The notes under the pieces: generated by a model
What the model saw: the letters and a program-made list of their open reading frames with translations, nothing else
Database searches by the model: none
Told to the model about the DNA's origin: nothing
Translations under genes and position numbers: made by a program
Part shown: piece by piece, positions 1 through 11,975 of the stretch
Layout of the letters: every line of letters starts with the position of its first letter
Position numbering within the stretch: position 1 is the stretch's first letter
Assembly (NCBI GenBank): GCA_949130485.1
Contig: OX422185.1
Span: forward strand, 15,565,011-15,629,010
Length of the DNA: 64,000 bases
Direction: 5' to 3'
Source: Agelas oroides
Taxonomy: Eukaryota; Porifera; Demospongiae; Agelasida; Agelasidae

Positions 1-1612
<1,612 letters not shown>

Positions 1613-1977
1613 CATCTAGTGATACAGACCAGCTCCAGTGGGATCATGACAAAGAGGAACCAGCTATTCTGGACAGTAGAGGTCGTCTGGGACCACTTTG
1701 GAAAACCCACCCCCACACCTTAAAAGGTACAGTTGTATACGCACTACTGTGTGTGTTACTGTGAGTGCTCAATATTAGGCACTTTCTCAACAATATATTT
1801 GGTCTACAGTGGGGAATTGAAGGGGCATTTACTTGAATATTCAATATAGCTAGTAAATTATGACAGTTAAAGTCCACTCTGGCCTATGCATGAAGTATAG
1901 TAGGTGGGTTATATTTGGTCTACAGTGGGGAATTGAAGGGGCATTGACTTGAATATTCAATACCTAGTTTTGACTAC

Positions 1978-2134
1978 CTGGTTCAACGCAAGATTGACAA
2001 TATTCATGATGACTTTGCTGTAGCTATCCTGGACCAGAAGAATGGCAACATGGCTGGTCAGGAAATCACCAGCGACTAAGCTAATTAAGAGGCAGTGAAA
2101 TATTAACTTGCATCGTCAATGGTGACGAGATGAC
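1978..2134 (+). pseudogene. Relic of the HIRAN-like coding segment
   Basis: Reading forward, the sequence resembles the middle of the HIRAN-like domain in the elements at 13.5, 33.4 and 38.1 kb. It has PVQR, then NIHDDFAVAIL, then a glycine-rich turn, then a stop where the intact copies continue VPREIS. The later stretch (2104-2134) matches the copies' downstream coding sequence around the TCIVNGD residues. Divergence is much greater than among the three complete copies, so this is an older insertion. The terminal repeats of the family are not visible here. Confidence 0.55.
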
Positions 2135-2294
2135 CTGTGTGTGTAAGTTTGGAATGCAAGTGACAAAAATGTGGGCAGTGGTCTGCAAACAAGGTTCCAT
2201 GTGTGTACACATTCAGAATGAACTGTTCATTAAACTGAAACTGAAAACTTCCACTAAAGCCATATGACTGTGAACCATTATAAACATACATACA

Positions 2295-3056
2295 CAAGAC
2301 TTAAAAAAAAACATTAAAAATGTAAAAAGATGTAGGGATGGCATGCCAAAAAGTATACAAACAAGGTAGGGATGATAGCATAAAAGCAAAGGTCAACATA
2401 AAGGCAATGCCCCATCCCTACATCTTTTTCACACTGCAGTTAGACAGCATGCTTGAAACCTAAACCTGCAACATCTGTGGAGTTAATATGCTGTAAATGA
2501 GCACCAACTACTTGAGTTTTTAAATACTACAGCACTTACTATATGACCATGCAGTCCTGCAGCTCACTTCAGCTCGGTGTCTAGTTTGTATAAGCGGTCC
2601 GTATACAATATTAAATGCCAACAAGGGTTCCACTGTCACTACAAATAGCATGTCAGCATCAAAAGCTACCTGGTCGCTACATGCATAGCTTCCGACAAGG
2701 TACACATACACCACATACCCCATCCTGCTAGACTACACTGCAATCTGGACCCCAGACCCTTCTTGCCCTTTCGAAGGGTTTGGAGTCCAGAACCCAGGCC
2801 ATGTGGGAGGAGGAAAGTGGCCTGAGAACAAGGCTACAGCTATGCCCTTCAAGAACTGCCAGTAAGGTTGTTGTACATTTTATAGAGACCTCCAATACAC
2901 TGTCATAACTGCAGTCTGAAAAAGATGTAGGGATGATGGGGCATTGCCTTTATGTTGACCTTTGCTTTTATGCTATCATCCCTACCTTGTTTGTATACTT
3001 TTTGGCATGCCATCCCTACATCTTTTTACATTTTTAATGTTTTTTTTTAAGTCTTG
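2295..3056. mobile_element. 762-bp foldback element with ~150-bp terminal inverted repeats
   Basis: The arm at about 2295-2452 is repeated almost perfectly in inverse orientation at about 2907-3056. Both begin CAAGACTT followed by an A run and contain GATGTAGGGATGG twice. The near identity of the arms suggests recent insertion or gene conversion. No transposase is encoded, and no clear target duplication was found. Confidence 0.8.
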
Positions 3057-4087
3057 TTTCTGTACTTTTTTGATGTTAATCTCAGTTACAGTTAGACCTA
3101 AGCCTAAGAAGAATATTTCAAGTGTAACCACAACACCAGAACTTGAAACGGTGTTGACAGTTTAGTAGTAGTTCCAGGCATGTAATAATAATGAGTAATA
3201 TAGCCAGCTAGAACCTGATAAAGGGCCAACCGCTCTCCCTACCAAACTTTGTGAAACCAATTTCATGATTCAGTTGTCATGACGACTGACCAGCTGCAGC
3301 ACAGAAAACTATCATACTGACAACTGACCATCCTAGCTTCACTAAAGCGGTGAGTAGGCTATTTTTAGTGTAGCTACAAGTAGGTAGCGCCTTACCTACG
3401 TGGTGTTCATAAGCCTTGCCCAATGCCGCGGGGGGGAAAAGTCCGTGCTTGCCATGTGTACTGCCCGCTGGCCATTTCGCCTGTGTACTAGTCTCGCTTC
3501 CAGACCAATGACCATGGTCTTTGGTCTGGGAACGAGACTTCGTGTGCGCATGCGTACAAAATTATAAAATGGCGTCCTAAGCAACGGACAGCAGCCTCAG
3601 AGTGTTGTGAATGGCTTTTGTTGACCAGGGTGAATTTGAAGCTATGAAGACGCTGAGTAGTTGGGAAGCTGCGCGCTGTGATGAGCATCCGTTTCGTGCT
3701 AAAATCAAGGTGAGTACTTGAGCCGTTTTCGAGTTATCGTAATTTACAAAGTGGTCGGAATGGTCGGAACAAAGAAAGAAAGAAAGAAAGAAAGAAAGAA
3801 TAACAAAAATGGCACTTTTGCTAGAGCACACTTTTACGTCTAGCTGTCTTCCGCTTGGCTTTTAGCCACTTATATGAGTCTTGCTGATCACAAAGGCACT
3901 CAAAGAGGAAGCCTGGGCACTTAAATAAGCTTTTAGCGTGTTGGTGGTGAAGTTATACGGCTTTTGCTTAAGTATTACATATATTGCGTGTCGGCGCCAT
4001 CCCTACATAGACAGTCTACCGACTCTCTGATACATATATACTCCACTTCACCCTTGTTTCTGCGGCAACAGGTGGGTATTATGTATA
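3057..4087. other. No confident gene; short repeats
   Basis: The stretch holds a (GAAA)n run at about 3770-3800 and a short palindrome at about 3490-3540 whose arms read TCTCG..CCAGACC. A copy of the dispersed CCACTTCACCCTTG repeat lies at about 4042-4085. Short open frames here show no domain signature. Confidence 0.5.
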
Positions 4088-4188
4088 GGTTATACAACTC
4101 GGTTTCGGTCTCTACGGTATACACAACCTCGTGCCTGCCGAACTCGGTCGTGTATATCCCGTAGAGACCGAAACCGAGTTGTATAACC
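4088..4188. repeat. 101-bp palindromic hairpin
   Basis: The left arm starting GGTTATACAACTCGGTTTCG is matched in inverse orientation at the right end with a short GC-rich loop. It could be a miniature inverted-repeat element, but no target duplication is obvious. Confidence 0.7.
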
Positions 4189-4894
4189 GACTTGTACCAT
4201 GGGGCATAGCAACGCGCTTACATAGTAACAGGGTATAAAAGCGCCGCGGAAAGTTCGTCATGCACTTACAATAACTTTTGCAGTACTACAAAGCTCTCTG
4301 AAAGGTGACAGAAACGCGGAACTCCTGGAAACTTTGCGAAGCAACTGCACACTCATGAAGACGGTGAACGAGCTCGATGGTCTCAGAGCGAAGTTACCTG
4401 AACCACAGATTGTTGACTAACCCATGGCCTGTGTCAAGAAAACAACAGCGAACAAGCTACAACCTCTCACTCAAGAACATGCTCAACTTCCTGTGTCGAG
4501 TAACGAACGACAGAACGACCGACGGCTGAATGACAGAGGCTCCGCCCCATTCATTATCTCCTCCCCGTGCACGTGGTCTGGGAACAAGACAACCCAGCGT
4601 GCAACATAATTTTTGTGTTTTCACAGTGCAACAATGGTGTAAACATCTCAGTTGTTTACTATTTACTTATGTATATAATCTTAGCTTACTGTATACGCAT
4701 ATTAGCTTCCTGTATACTTACATTAGCTTGCTGTATACATGTTCAAATTTATTGACAGTAAATGTGATTGCTTTGAACACTGTGCCCCCTGGTACAGGTG
4801 AATAAGTTAGCAGACAAGGTGAATAAGTTGGCAGACGAGGTTGGTATGAACCTGATATAAAGCAATCTGATTGGTCAGAATTATCAACCATGGT

Positions 4895-5100
4895 ACAATT
4901 TCTGATCCATATACTGACAGGAAGTTGTAGATTCTGTAGATTCTGTTTCATATACCACAGGAAGTTGTAAAATGATGTTTCCTATAAGCTACTTTGTTTA
5001 CAGTGTAAACTATTTTACATGTTTATACCTTGTTTACAGTGAAAACTACCATGTGTGTTTACTATTAACAAGGACCAATCAGAGTGGAGAATATAACAAA
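4895..5100. repeat. Dispersed repeat, GGAAGTTGTAAAATGATG family
   Basis: This segment shares long identity with 11597-11850 and weaker identity with 37180-37310, 59082-59165 and 60163-60220. Each copy carries variants of CCACTTCACCCTTG followed by CAGGAAGTTGTAAAA. No coding potential is seen. Confidence 0.7.
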
Positions 5101-5306
5101 CCACAGTAGACAGGGATTTATTGCCATAAACAACCCTAGCCCTTGGGCTGCGCCCTCGGGCTCAGGTGGTTTATGTTATAGTTATAGCATGGGGGCCAGG
5201 GATTTATGGCAGTAAACAAACCGAGTCCGAGGGCGAAGCCCGAGGACAAGGTTTGTTTACGTTGCCATAAATCCCTGGCAACCCATGCTATAACTGTTAT
5301 ATATCC
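5101..5306. mobile_element. Palindromic miniature elements with GC-rich loop
   Basis: The right part, about 5176-5306, is a hairpin with arms reading TATAGCATG and CCAGGGATTTATGGCA, around a loop of the CCTCGGGCTTCGCCC type. The left part, about 5101-5175, is the truncated first half of the related hairpin at 11853-11975. Similar hairpins occur at 13075-13225 and 13238-13386. Confidence 0.7.
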
Positions 5307-5413
5307 TACCTGATTAGTCCGAGTTCCGTATCCTTGGTGACACAATATTTAAATTTTCAATAGCAACCATAGCGACTGTGTTATTTTTTCATTCGACTGT
5401 AGTAGTAGCAACT

Positions 5414-5797
5414 GAGATGGCCGCTTGTTCCTACGATCCTTACTGCCTTGGCCTCTGTGAATGGACCGACTGTCCAGGTGCGCTTCAACTAGAGGACACG
5501 CCACGCCCAACTTACGCACTCGTTTCAGCTCCGCCTCCTCATTCTCCACCTGCAACAGCAAGCTCGAGCAGCCACTCCTCTCTCTCCGTTCAGCCCGAAT
5601 CTACATGGTTTAAATTTGCTACAGAAGAAGATCTCTCCACTTTCGCTAAGGGACTAGTTCCTGAAAATACTACCAGGAGCACTAAGTGGGCCTTGAACAC
5701 CTTCAGTGCTTGGATAAAGGAAAGAAATGCGAGGTATCCTGCCAATCCAGTCCCAGATGACATTCTGGTGTGCAGTTTACCAATAGATAGACCTTGA
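5414..5797 (+). pseudogene. Truncated N-terminal part of a Crypton-type tyrosine recombinase
   Basis: From the ATG at 5414 the frame starts MAACSYDP, runs through a Pro/Ser-rich linker, and then enters a segment with TKWALNTFSAWIKERN. That resembles the SAM-like N-terminal DNA-binding domain of Crypton-type (DUF3504) recombinases; the relic at 8733-10308 has the equivalent segment. The frame stops after PVPDDILVCS, exactly where the family normally continues into the rest of that domain. The catalytic domain is absent downstream, where a dispersed repeat begins. I call it a 5'-fragment, left by truncation or by insertion of that repeat. A domesticated short protein cannot be excluded. Confidence 0.6.
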
Positions 5798-5989
5798 CAT
5801 GTGATAAATGCTCCGAGGCCTTCCCCCCTCCATTTTTGCATACTCTTAGCAACCAAAAACTGGACGGTGGTGAAAGCCTGGAAATGAGGCTACAATCATG
5901 CAGTCACTGCACTGAATTTGTGGCACTACAGATACATATGAAAGTTACTAGAAAGATGCTGCATCATCCTGGGACGAGCCTAAACAGGT

Positions 5990-7490
5990 AGCAAATTTCC
6001 TTTAAAATCCCCACGTGTAGGTGACTCACATGCTGTCAATGCAGCCATTCATCCATATGGCTACACGGGTATGGGCTAAGCTTCACACTCAAACCATGAG
6101 CTAGCAGGGAAGCTGTGTATGAGCGGTCATGGCAGGTGACAATGCAGCCATTCATCCATATGGCTACACGGGTATGGGCTAAGTTTCACACTCAAACCAT
6201 GAGCTAGCAGGGAAGCTGTGTATGGGCGGTCATGGCAGGTGACAATGCAGCCATTCATCCATACGGCTACATGGGTATGGGCTAAGCTTCACACTCAAAC
6301 CATGAGCTAGCAGGGAAGCTGTGTATGAGCGGTCATGGCAGGTGACAATGCAGCCATTCATCCATATGGCTACACGGGTATGGGCTAAGCTTCACACTCA
6401 AACCATGAGCTAGCAGGGAAGCTGTGTATGGGCGGTCATGGCAGGTGACAATGCAGCCATTCATCCATATGGCTACACGGGTATGGGCTAAGCTTCACAC
6501 TCAAACCATGAGCTAGCAGGGAAGCTGTGTATGGGCGGTCATGGCAGGTGACAATGCAGCCATTCATCCATATGGCTACACGGGTATGGGCTAGGCTTCA
6601 CACTCAAACCATGAGCTAGCAGGGAAGCTGTGTATGGGCGGTCATGGCAGGTGACAATGCAGCCATTCATCCATATGGCTACACGGGTATGGGCTAAGCT
6701 TCACACTCAAACCATGAGCTAGCAGGGAAGCTGTGTATGGGCGGTCATGGCAGGTGACAATGCAGCCATTCATCCATATGGCTACACGGGTATGGGCTAA
6801 GCTTCACACTCAAACCATGAGCTAGCAGGGAAGCTGTGTATGGGCGGTCATGGCAGGTGACAATGCAGCCATTCATCCATATGGCTACACGGGTATGGGC
6901 TAAGCTTCACACTCAAACCATGAGCTAGCAGGGAAGCTGTGTATGGGCGGTCATGGCAGGTGACAATGCAGCCATTCATCCATATGGCTACACGGGTATG
7001 GGCTAAGCTTCACACTCAAACCATGAGCTAGCAGGGAAGCTGTGTATGAGCGGTCATGGCAGGTGCGTACCTGAAGCAAACCTCACAGACCATCGTACAT
7101 TCTGCTGTCTGTCACTTGCAGCCTGTCTTGTCATGTGCGATCGTCAAACTTCTCATACTTTATCAGAAAGCCATTGCCTTGCGTGCTGCCAACGCATTCA
7201 ACTTTTCGCTTTTGCTCTCTTTCATGCCAACGCTGCAGTCTGGCAGTACCCCTTCACTCTCGTTCTCATTAGTCTCACTGGCCAGACTCTCACGCCGGGA
7301 GTCAGGCCTGCGAGATTACGTTCTCACGGCTTATTTATAGCCGTCGGCATGGACATTCAATCATCGTGAAATGTTTGAATGTACTCATTTGAAATTTACG
7401 GGAAGTGGTCGGTCCAAACAACCAACAAGCATACACACGTGTGCATGCGCAATGCAGCCACACTAGTGTGGGGCTCGCTCAGGCTTGCCC
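5990..7490. mobile_element. Dispersed repeat copy carrying a minisatellite
   Basis: The flanks of the tandem array resemble 51500-51905. Both copies share the GGGCTAAGCTTCACACTC-like segment and a conserved end reading TAGTGTGGGGCTCGCTCAGG. The open frames at 7046-7369 look incidental to the repeat. No transposase was recognised, so the class is unknown. Confidence 0.6.
6035..7064. repeat. 103-bp minisatellite, ten copies
   Basis: Ten head-to-tail units begin near GACAATGCAGCCATTCATCC at 6138, 6241, 6344 and so on, with exact 103-bp spacing. Units differ by only a few substitutions, such as TATGAGC against TATGGGC, pointing to recent expansion. Confidence 0.95.
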
Positions 7491-7539
7491 CAATCAAAGA
7501 TAAATGTGTTGTGTCTTTCAATGGCATTGCCACATTTAA

Positions 7540-7668
7540 AGTGCTGTGTCTCTAAACTTCCATTGAAGGTGGGGTTCATACATGGTGCATTGATGTATCA
7601 GGTATTCATACATCTATGAAATGCTCTAAGCCCCACCCTTAATGGAAGTTCAGTGGCACAGTGCTGAA
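7540..7668. repeat. Imperfect palindrome of a dispersed family
   Basis: Arms around CTTCCATTGAAGG and CCCTTAATGGAAG face each other across a short centre. Related sequence is recognisable at 50830-50945 and 53534-53676. Confidence 0.5.
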
Positions 7669-7745
7669 TTGGAATACAGTGATCAGTCAAAGCAGAGAAA
7701 CAGATATACATGTGTGTGTGTAATGTAGCCTCGCTAGTGTGGGGC

Positions 7746-8328
7746 TAGCCTTGTACCCAGGCGCGGAGGAGGGGGAGGAGAAAGAGTGCCTGGTATACAC
7801 TGTTTGCGCATGTGCTTAATCGCCATGGAATTCTGTGGCAACCATGTTTGCACGTGTACGTATGTCATAAACTTGCCGTGTTGATGTGTCAGTTGGCATT
7901 CTGGTCGAGTGAGTTTTATATTGTGCTATTCTATGCCTTGTGGTAGCTGGGTACCTTGAGATAAAGCCCAAGAAAGAGCAGGTTTGGTTGCCTCCATTGA
8001 GTGCATTTACCAAAGAAACATACCTTTTTGCGGTTATCAACCAATTTCGGTAAGTCGATTCCTACCACTGCCTACCAGAGATTTCTCTTTGTATCCGACA
8101 GTATAAAACTAGGCAGAGCATGTAGCAGCGATGTTTATAGCGTCCTAAGAACAAAAGCTGAGGTAATTTTATGACGGTTTATGCCATTTGTGTGAACCAT
8201 TGATTGTGATATTAGTACACACCCCTAATTCTGCCACGTGGCCTTTGGCCATAATTAGGCACATGCGCGAACAGTGTAAACCAGGAGCTCTTTCTCCACC
8301 CCCTCCTCCGCGCCTGGGAACGAGGCTA
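7746..8328. mobile_element. 583-bp miniature element with 9-bp target duplication
   Basis: The termini read TAGCCTTGTACCCAGGCGCG and, inverted at the right end, TAGCCTCGTTCCCAGGCGCG, with homology extending about 80 bp inward. The element is flanked on both sides by GTGTGGGGC (7737-7745 and 8329-8337). It sits inside the conserved end of the repeat seen at 7461-7490 and 51876, which gives empty-site comparators. A 9-bp duplication fits Mutator-like or Merlin-type elements. No transposase is encoded. Confidence 0.88.
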
Positions 8329-8399
8329 GTGTGGGGCTTGCTCAGGCTGGTCCCAATAACTGCTAGCGAGTAGTTACTCCTGTTTCCTACTACAGGGTA

Positions 8400-8732
8400 A
8401 TTGATCTAGTGAGTAGCATGATGAGAATTCACAAACCTAATTACTGTTACTGTCCTCAAAGCTTCATTCAAAGAGCTTGGGCAGACACTTCTCTCTGGCT
8501 AATGTTACCAGATGTTATGGTGTATGCATCATTTGCTAGTGGTTATCTAGCTAGCTGATGGTAGTAATTGGCAAGTTGTGATAACGTACAAGTGCCTGAA
8601 CTGCTCGATGAAATTGTGAGGGGGATGATACTAAGCCTAGAATTGTCTTTGTGTTCACATGCAACTAATGCTCATTGGGTTAAACCCTGAATGGATGGAC
8701 CTATCTGACTTAGACCATACCCTCATGGCAAC
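8400..8732. repeat. Dispersed repeat, uninterrupted copy
   Basis: The sequence from about 8400 to 8730 matches 15795-15960 plus 16610-16740 and 17220-17290. It lacks the 660-bp insertion present in that second copy. Confidence 0.7.
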
Positions 8733-10308
8733 CTAATTGAAATGAATACCAGGAATGGAAAGTGGCTTTGCAAAAAGCGATACCTCTGGAGCTGTATTTT
8801 CTGAACCAGCCACATCACTTTTCTTGTCTGCAGACTCTGGAATTGGCTCAAGCTTCTGCTTCTTCTGCGTGTTCAGAACAGCTGATGAAAGTTCTCTGAA
8901 TTTCTCACTTGTTCTCTTGTATGCTCGGACCCCATCTACAGAGCGATGCCCTGTCTTGCTCATAATGGTAGCCTCATCAAGCTGAGCATCATACGTGCGA
9001 GTAGCAGCTGTGACACAGAGGGAGTGATTGGTGAAATATCCTTCTATCCCAGCACTTTTCATCAACCTAGGTACAACTTCAGCCAATTTGCCATGCCCAA
9101 CAGGAGAAGCTTTGTACCAGCAATCCTTTTTCAGCTTTGCAAGAGGAGTAAGGTAGAAGGAATGAGCTGGGCGATTCTTGGGACAAAGTGAATTATGCAA
9201 TTTGTACAGACTTATCAAACAGCGAGAAGGGTTCTCACAATTAGCGTGGTGTACAACCTCTTTTAGTTTCCGCTGCTGAAGTCCACCTTGATTCGTCTTG
9301 GATGCATCTTCACAATACACAATATATGGTGTCCCTCCAGGAGGTTCCACTAGAGAGTGGGTTCATGTCGTAGACGTCTATGCCCTTCGCCACGAGTGAA
9401 GTAAAACCCTATTAAATACACCATCGTGTCAAGCAAAACGTGCAGTGAGTGGTCACCCAACAACCCTTTTTGCCACAAAATTTCCTCTGTTATTACCTCA
9501 GCTTTCTTCTTATGCACATACTTCCCAGTTGCGTTCAGCCGCTTCAGCTTACCGTCTAATGCATCTCGAAATGGAGCAAAATCACTGCTTTCAAAGAAAT
9601 TGACATCAACTCGATCTGCAGCCCTAAGGGCTCTTTGCAACCCACAACAAATTTGGTGTAAGCTATCAGAGAGTAATGCTTACCACCCACTTTTCTCACA
9701 AACCTTTGTAGCCAATGGTTCACAGCAGGAGTGCTCATCTTGGTGATATCACTGTCCAATCCGAACCCGCAATTTTCAGCACTCAGCGGCTGCTCCAGCC
9801 TGTGAGTAGCCCATTCACGCCAAATGCTTTGAGCCCACTCAGTGTTTTGTAGCGTCTTCTTCGGTACGCATGACTCTTTTATGGCTTGGATATCCTTCTC
9901 GCTTTGAAGTTGACCAAATCGACGTTTGCCCAATGGCTTTACAACCATTGAATTGTCGAGCGGTCCAACGTTGAGTAGATGAGATGCCTCCAGAAACAGC
10001 TCATCCAATTATTGTCCCTCAGTGCAATGGGTCTCGTACTGCTACGATGACTGTTCGTACTGTTACGACGCTGCCATTAGCAGTTCGTCCACTTCGTCCA
10101 CTTCGTCCGACACATGACAATCGGTAGGGTGGCCTCGCTGTTGAACAAGTCCGGCATACTGCTCGGAACCCAGATCGACTGGCTCCCCAAGAAGTTCTTC
10201 CCATCCAATTTGCAGATCGGGATGCGTAATGGCACTGGGGTCAATGTTTGCCAACAGCAACGAGCTAATAACACCGCACTGATCAGTAACAGAACTAGCC
10301 GTTTCCAT
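8733..10308 (-). pseudogene. Crypton-type tyrosine recombinase, decayed
   Basis: Reading leftward from the ATG at 10308 (METASSV), the segments together cover about 520 residues. They include an acidic leader, an N-terminal SAM-like region with EWAQSIWREWATHR, the conserved WQKGLLGDHS block, the box I segment with RGEGHRRLR, and the C-terminal TGHRSVDGVRAYKR block holding the candidate nucleophilic Tyr. Damage is clear. Three in-frame stops lie between 10020 and 10066 and look like CAA/CAG-to-TAA/TAG changes. There is a frameshift near 9676, probably a CT duplication, and another near 9355. The HxxR motif reads HSLC, with Cys codon TGT at 9015-9017. DUF3504 proteins are mostly Crypton-derived; this copy cannot be an active recombinase. 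Confidence 0.82.
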
Positions 10309-10319
10309 TTTCTAAACAA

Positions 10320-10462
10320 CTAAGACGCTTGGAACGGGGTTCTTCGAGGAATGAAATCCCTCAGGGATGATGTCATAATCACCTTGGCTACGCCTCGGTG
10401 ACTATATACGTCATCCCTTCGGGATTTAATTCCCCAAAGAACCCCCCGTTCCAAGCGTCTTA
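10320..10462. mobile_element. 143-bp hairpin miniature element
   Basis: Nearly perfect palindrome with arms starting TAAGACGCTTGGAACGGGG and a short GC-rich loop containing CTACGCCTCGG. It lies immediately upstream of the Crypton relic's start codon. Confidence 0.8.
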
Positions 10463-10905
10463 CCTATACATGGTCAGCTGAGTGTGCTGAGTTTGCCAGT
10501 ATTGTAATTGAACTGGTAATTGATAATTACTATCCACTGCAAACAATTACATGCCTTTTGTTCATCATTGCAAATTACATCAGTTGTTGTGAAGTGAAAT
10601 TACAATTACAAATTACTGTGTTTGAAACCTGTAATCATTACGTAGTCATTATATTTGGTTTTTCAATTACTACAACCCTGGTAGGCTGGGCTTATTTTCG
10701 ATGGTGGGCCTATTTTTGGAGATTACCGTACATGTACTGTTAGGAATGAATGGGTAGGGCTCGGACGTGCTACCATGTAAGTATCACCATAGTACTAACC
10801 TATACCAGAAAACATCACCAGTTTGTTGCTGTCTGTGTGTGTATTGTTAGGAGTGCGCAGCATCAGTAACATTACCAATGTCAACAAATTAAGGATATTT
10901 TTTCA
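10463..10905. other. AT-rich stretch, no feature seen
   Basis: Only a chance frame at 10558-10743, with no recognisable domain, is present. Confidence 0.5.
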
Positions 10906-11344
10906 TAGCCTCGTTCCCAGGCATCCTTCGTTTTTGTTCTTCAGTTTGCGTTCAGTATAATACATGGAAGCAGTGAATGGCAAGAAATGGGTAGGTTCAT
11001 TCATCACCTGAGTGGACACGAGGTGGATGTAGGGGGGGAAGGGCCGATATTCAAATATGTATGAACTAAGCTCGAAAGTGAGTTTCTTATGGGTCAAGTC
11101 GGGTAGTTTTGACCACACAAGCTCTGAAGTCCAGAACTGCGGTGGAGAGCTCAAACGGGTGGTCCAGCACATTGTTTTTGTGGTTGGCCCCTCCCCTCCT
11201 ACGTCCACCTCATGTCTGACTGATGTTATTCACATGGTGAATGACCCCAGGCTCTCCCCATTTTTTGTTGTTCTTCCACTTCCATGTACTATACTATATG
11301 CAAACCAAAGAACAAAAACCAAGGGAGGCCTGGGAACGGGGCTA
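10906..11344. mobile_element. Miniature element of the TAGCCTCG family
   Basis: The left terminus reads TAGCCTCGTTCCCAGGC and the right terminus is its imperfect inverse, GCCTGGGAACGGGGCTA. Inner arms containing TTTTTGTTCTT also pair. No matching target duplication is visible. Its right 142 bp are directly repeated in the next feature. Confidence 0.7.
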
Positions 11345-11490
11345 ATTCAGTATAGCTTGGTGCTATGTTATTCACATGGTGAATGACCCCCGGCTTTCCC
11401 CATTTTTTGTTGTTCTTCCACTTCCATGTACTATACTGTATGCAAACCAAAGAACAAAAACCAAGGGAGGCCTGGGAACGGGGCTAATTC
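11345..11490. repeat. Tandem duplication of the preceding element's right end
   Basis: The segment from CACATGGTGAATGACCCC through GGGAACGGGGCTAATT is repeated with about 142-bp spacing (11231 and 11373), with very few differences. Confidence 0.8.
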
Positions 11491-11596
11491 CAGTATAGCT
11501 TGGTGCTATGGTGGTAGTGATTTTTATCATGCAAACCTCTGATTTCATTGCATGTTGAGGTGTAGTGTGCATGAACAACGAACCACATCTCCCTTA

Positions 11597-11850
11597 TATA
11601 CTCCACTTCACCCTTGTTTCTGTGGTAACAGGAGGGTATTATTTTCCATATACTGACAGGAAGTTGTAGGTTCTGTAGATTCTGTTCCATATACCACAGG
11701 AAGTTGTAAAATGATGTTTCCTATAAGCTACCTTGTTTAGAGTGTAAATTACTTTACATGTTTACTAATAACCTACCTTGTTTACAGTGAAAACTACCAT
11801 GTGTATTTACTAATAACAACAAGGACCAATCAGAGTGGAGCATATAACAG
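11597..11850. repeat. Dispersed repeat, GGAAGTTGTAAAATGATG family
   Basis: Second long copy of the family at 4895-5100, again beginning near CCACTTCACCCTTGTTTCTG and followed by a GC-loop hairpin, as at 5.1 kb. Confidence 0.7.
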
Positions 11851-11852
11851 AT

Positions 11853-11975
11853 AAACCACAGTAGACAGGGATTTATGGTCCATAAACAACCCTCGCCCTC
11901 GGGCTGCGCCCTCGGGCTCAGGTGGTTTATGGACCATAAATCCCTGTCTACTGTGGTTTATCTATAACATATATC
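11853..11975. mobile_element. Palindromic miniature element with GC-rich loop
   Basis: Arms reading CCACAGTAGACAGGGATTTA are inverted around a loop with repeated CCTCGGGC/GCCCTCGGG. It is the complete version of the half-copy at 5101-5175. The following 11976-12035 is the inverse of 1853-1910. Confidence 0.75.

Noticed and set aside
3488-3545. Short palindrome as a regulatory site
   Set aside because: It resembles a remnant of the TAGTCTCG miniature family, and no target duplication could be read.
6035-7064. CRISPR array
   Set aside because: The 103-bp units are directly adjacent, with no unique spacers, in eukaryotic repeat DNA.
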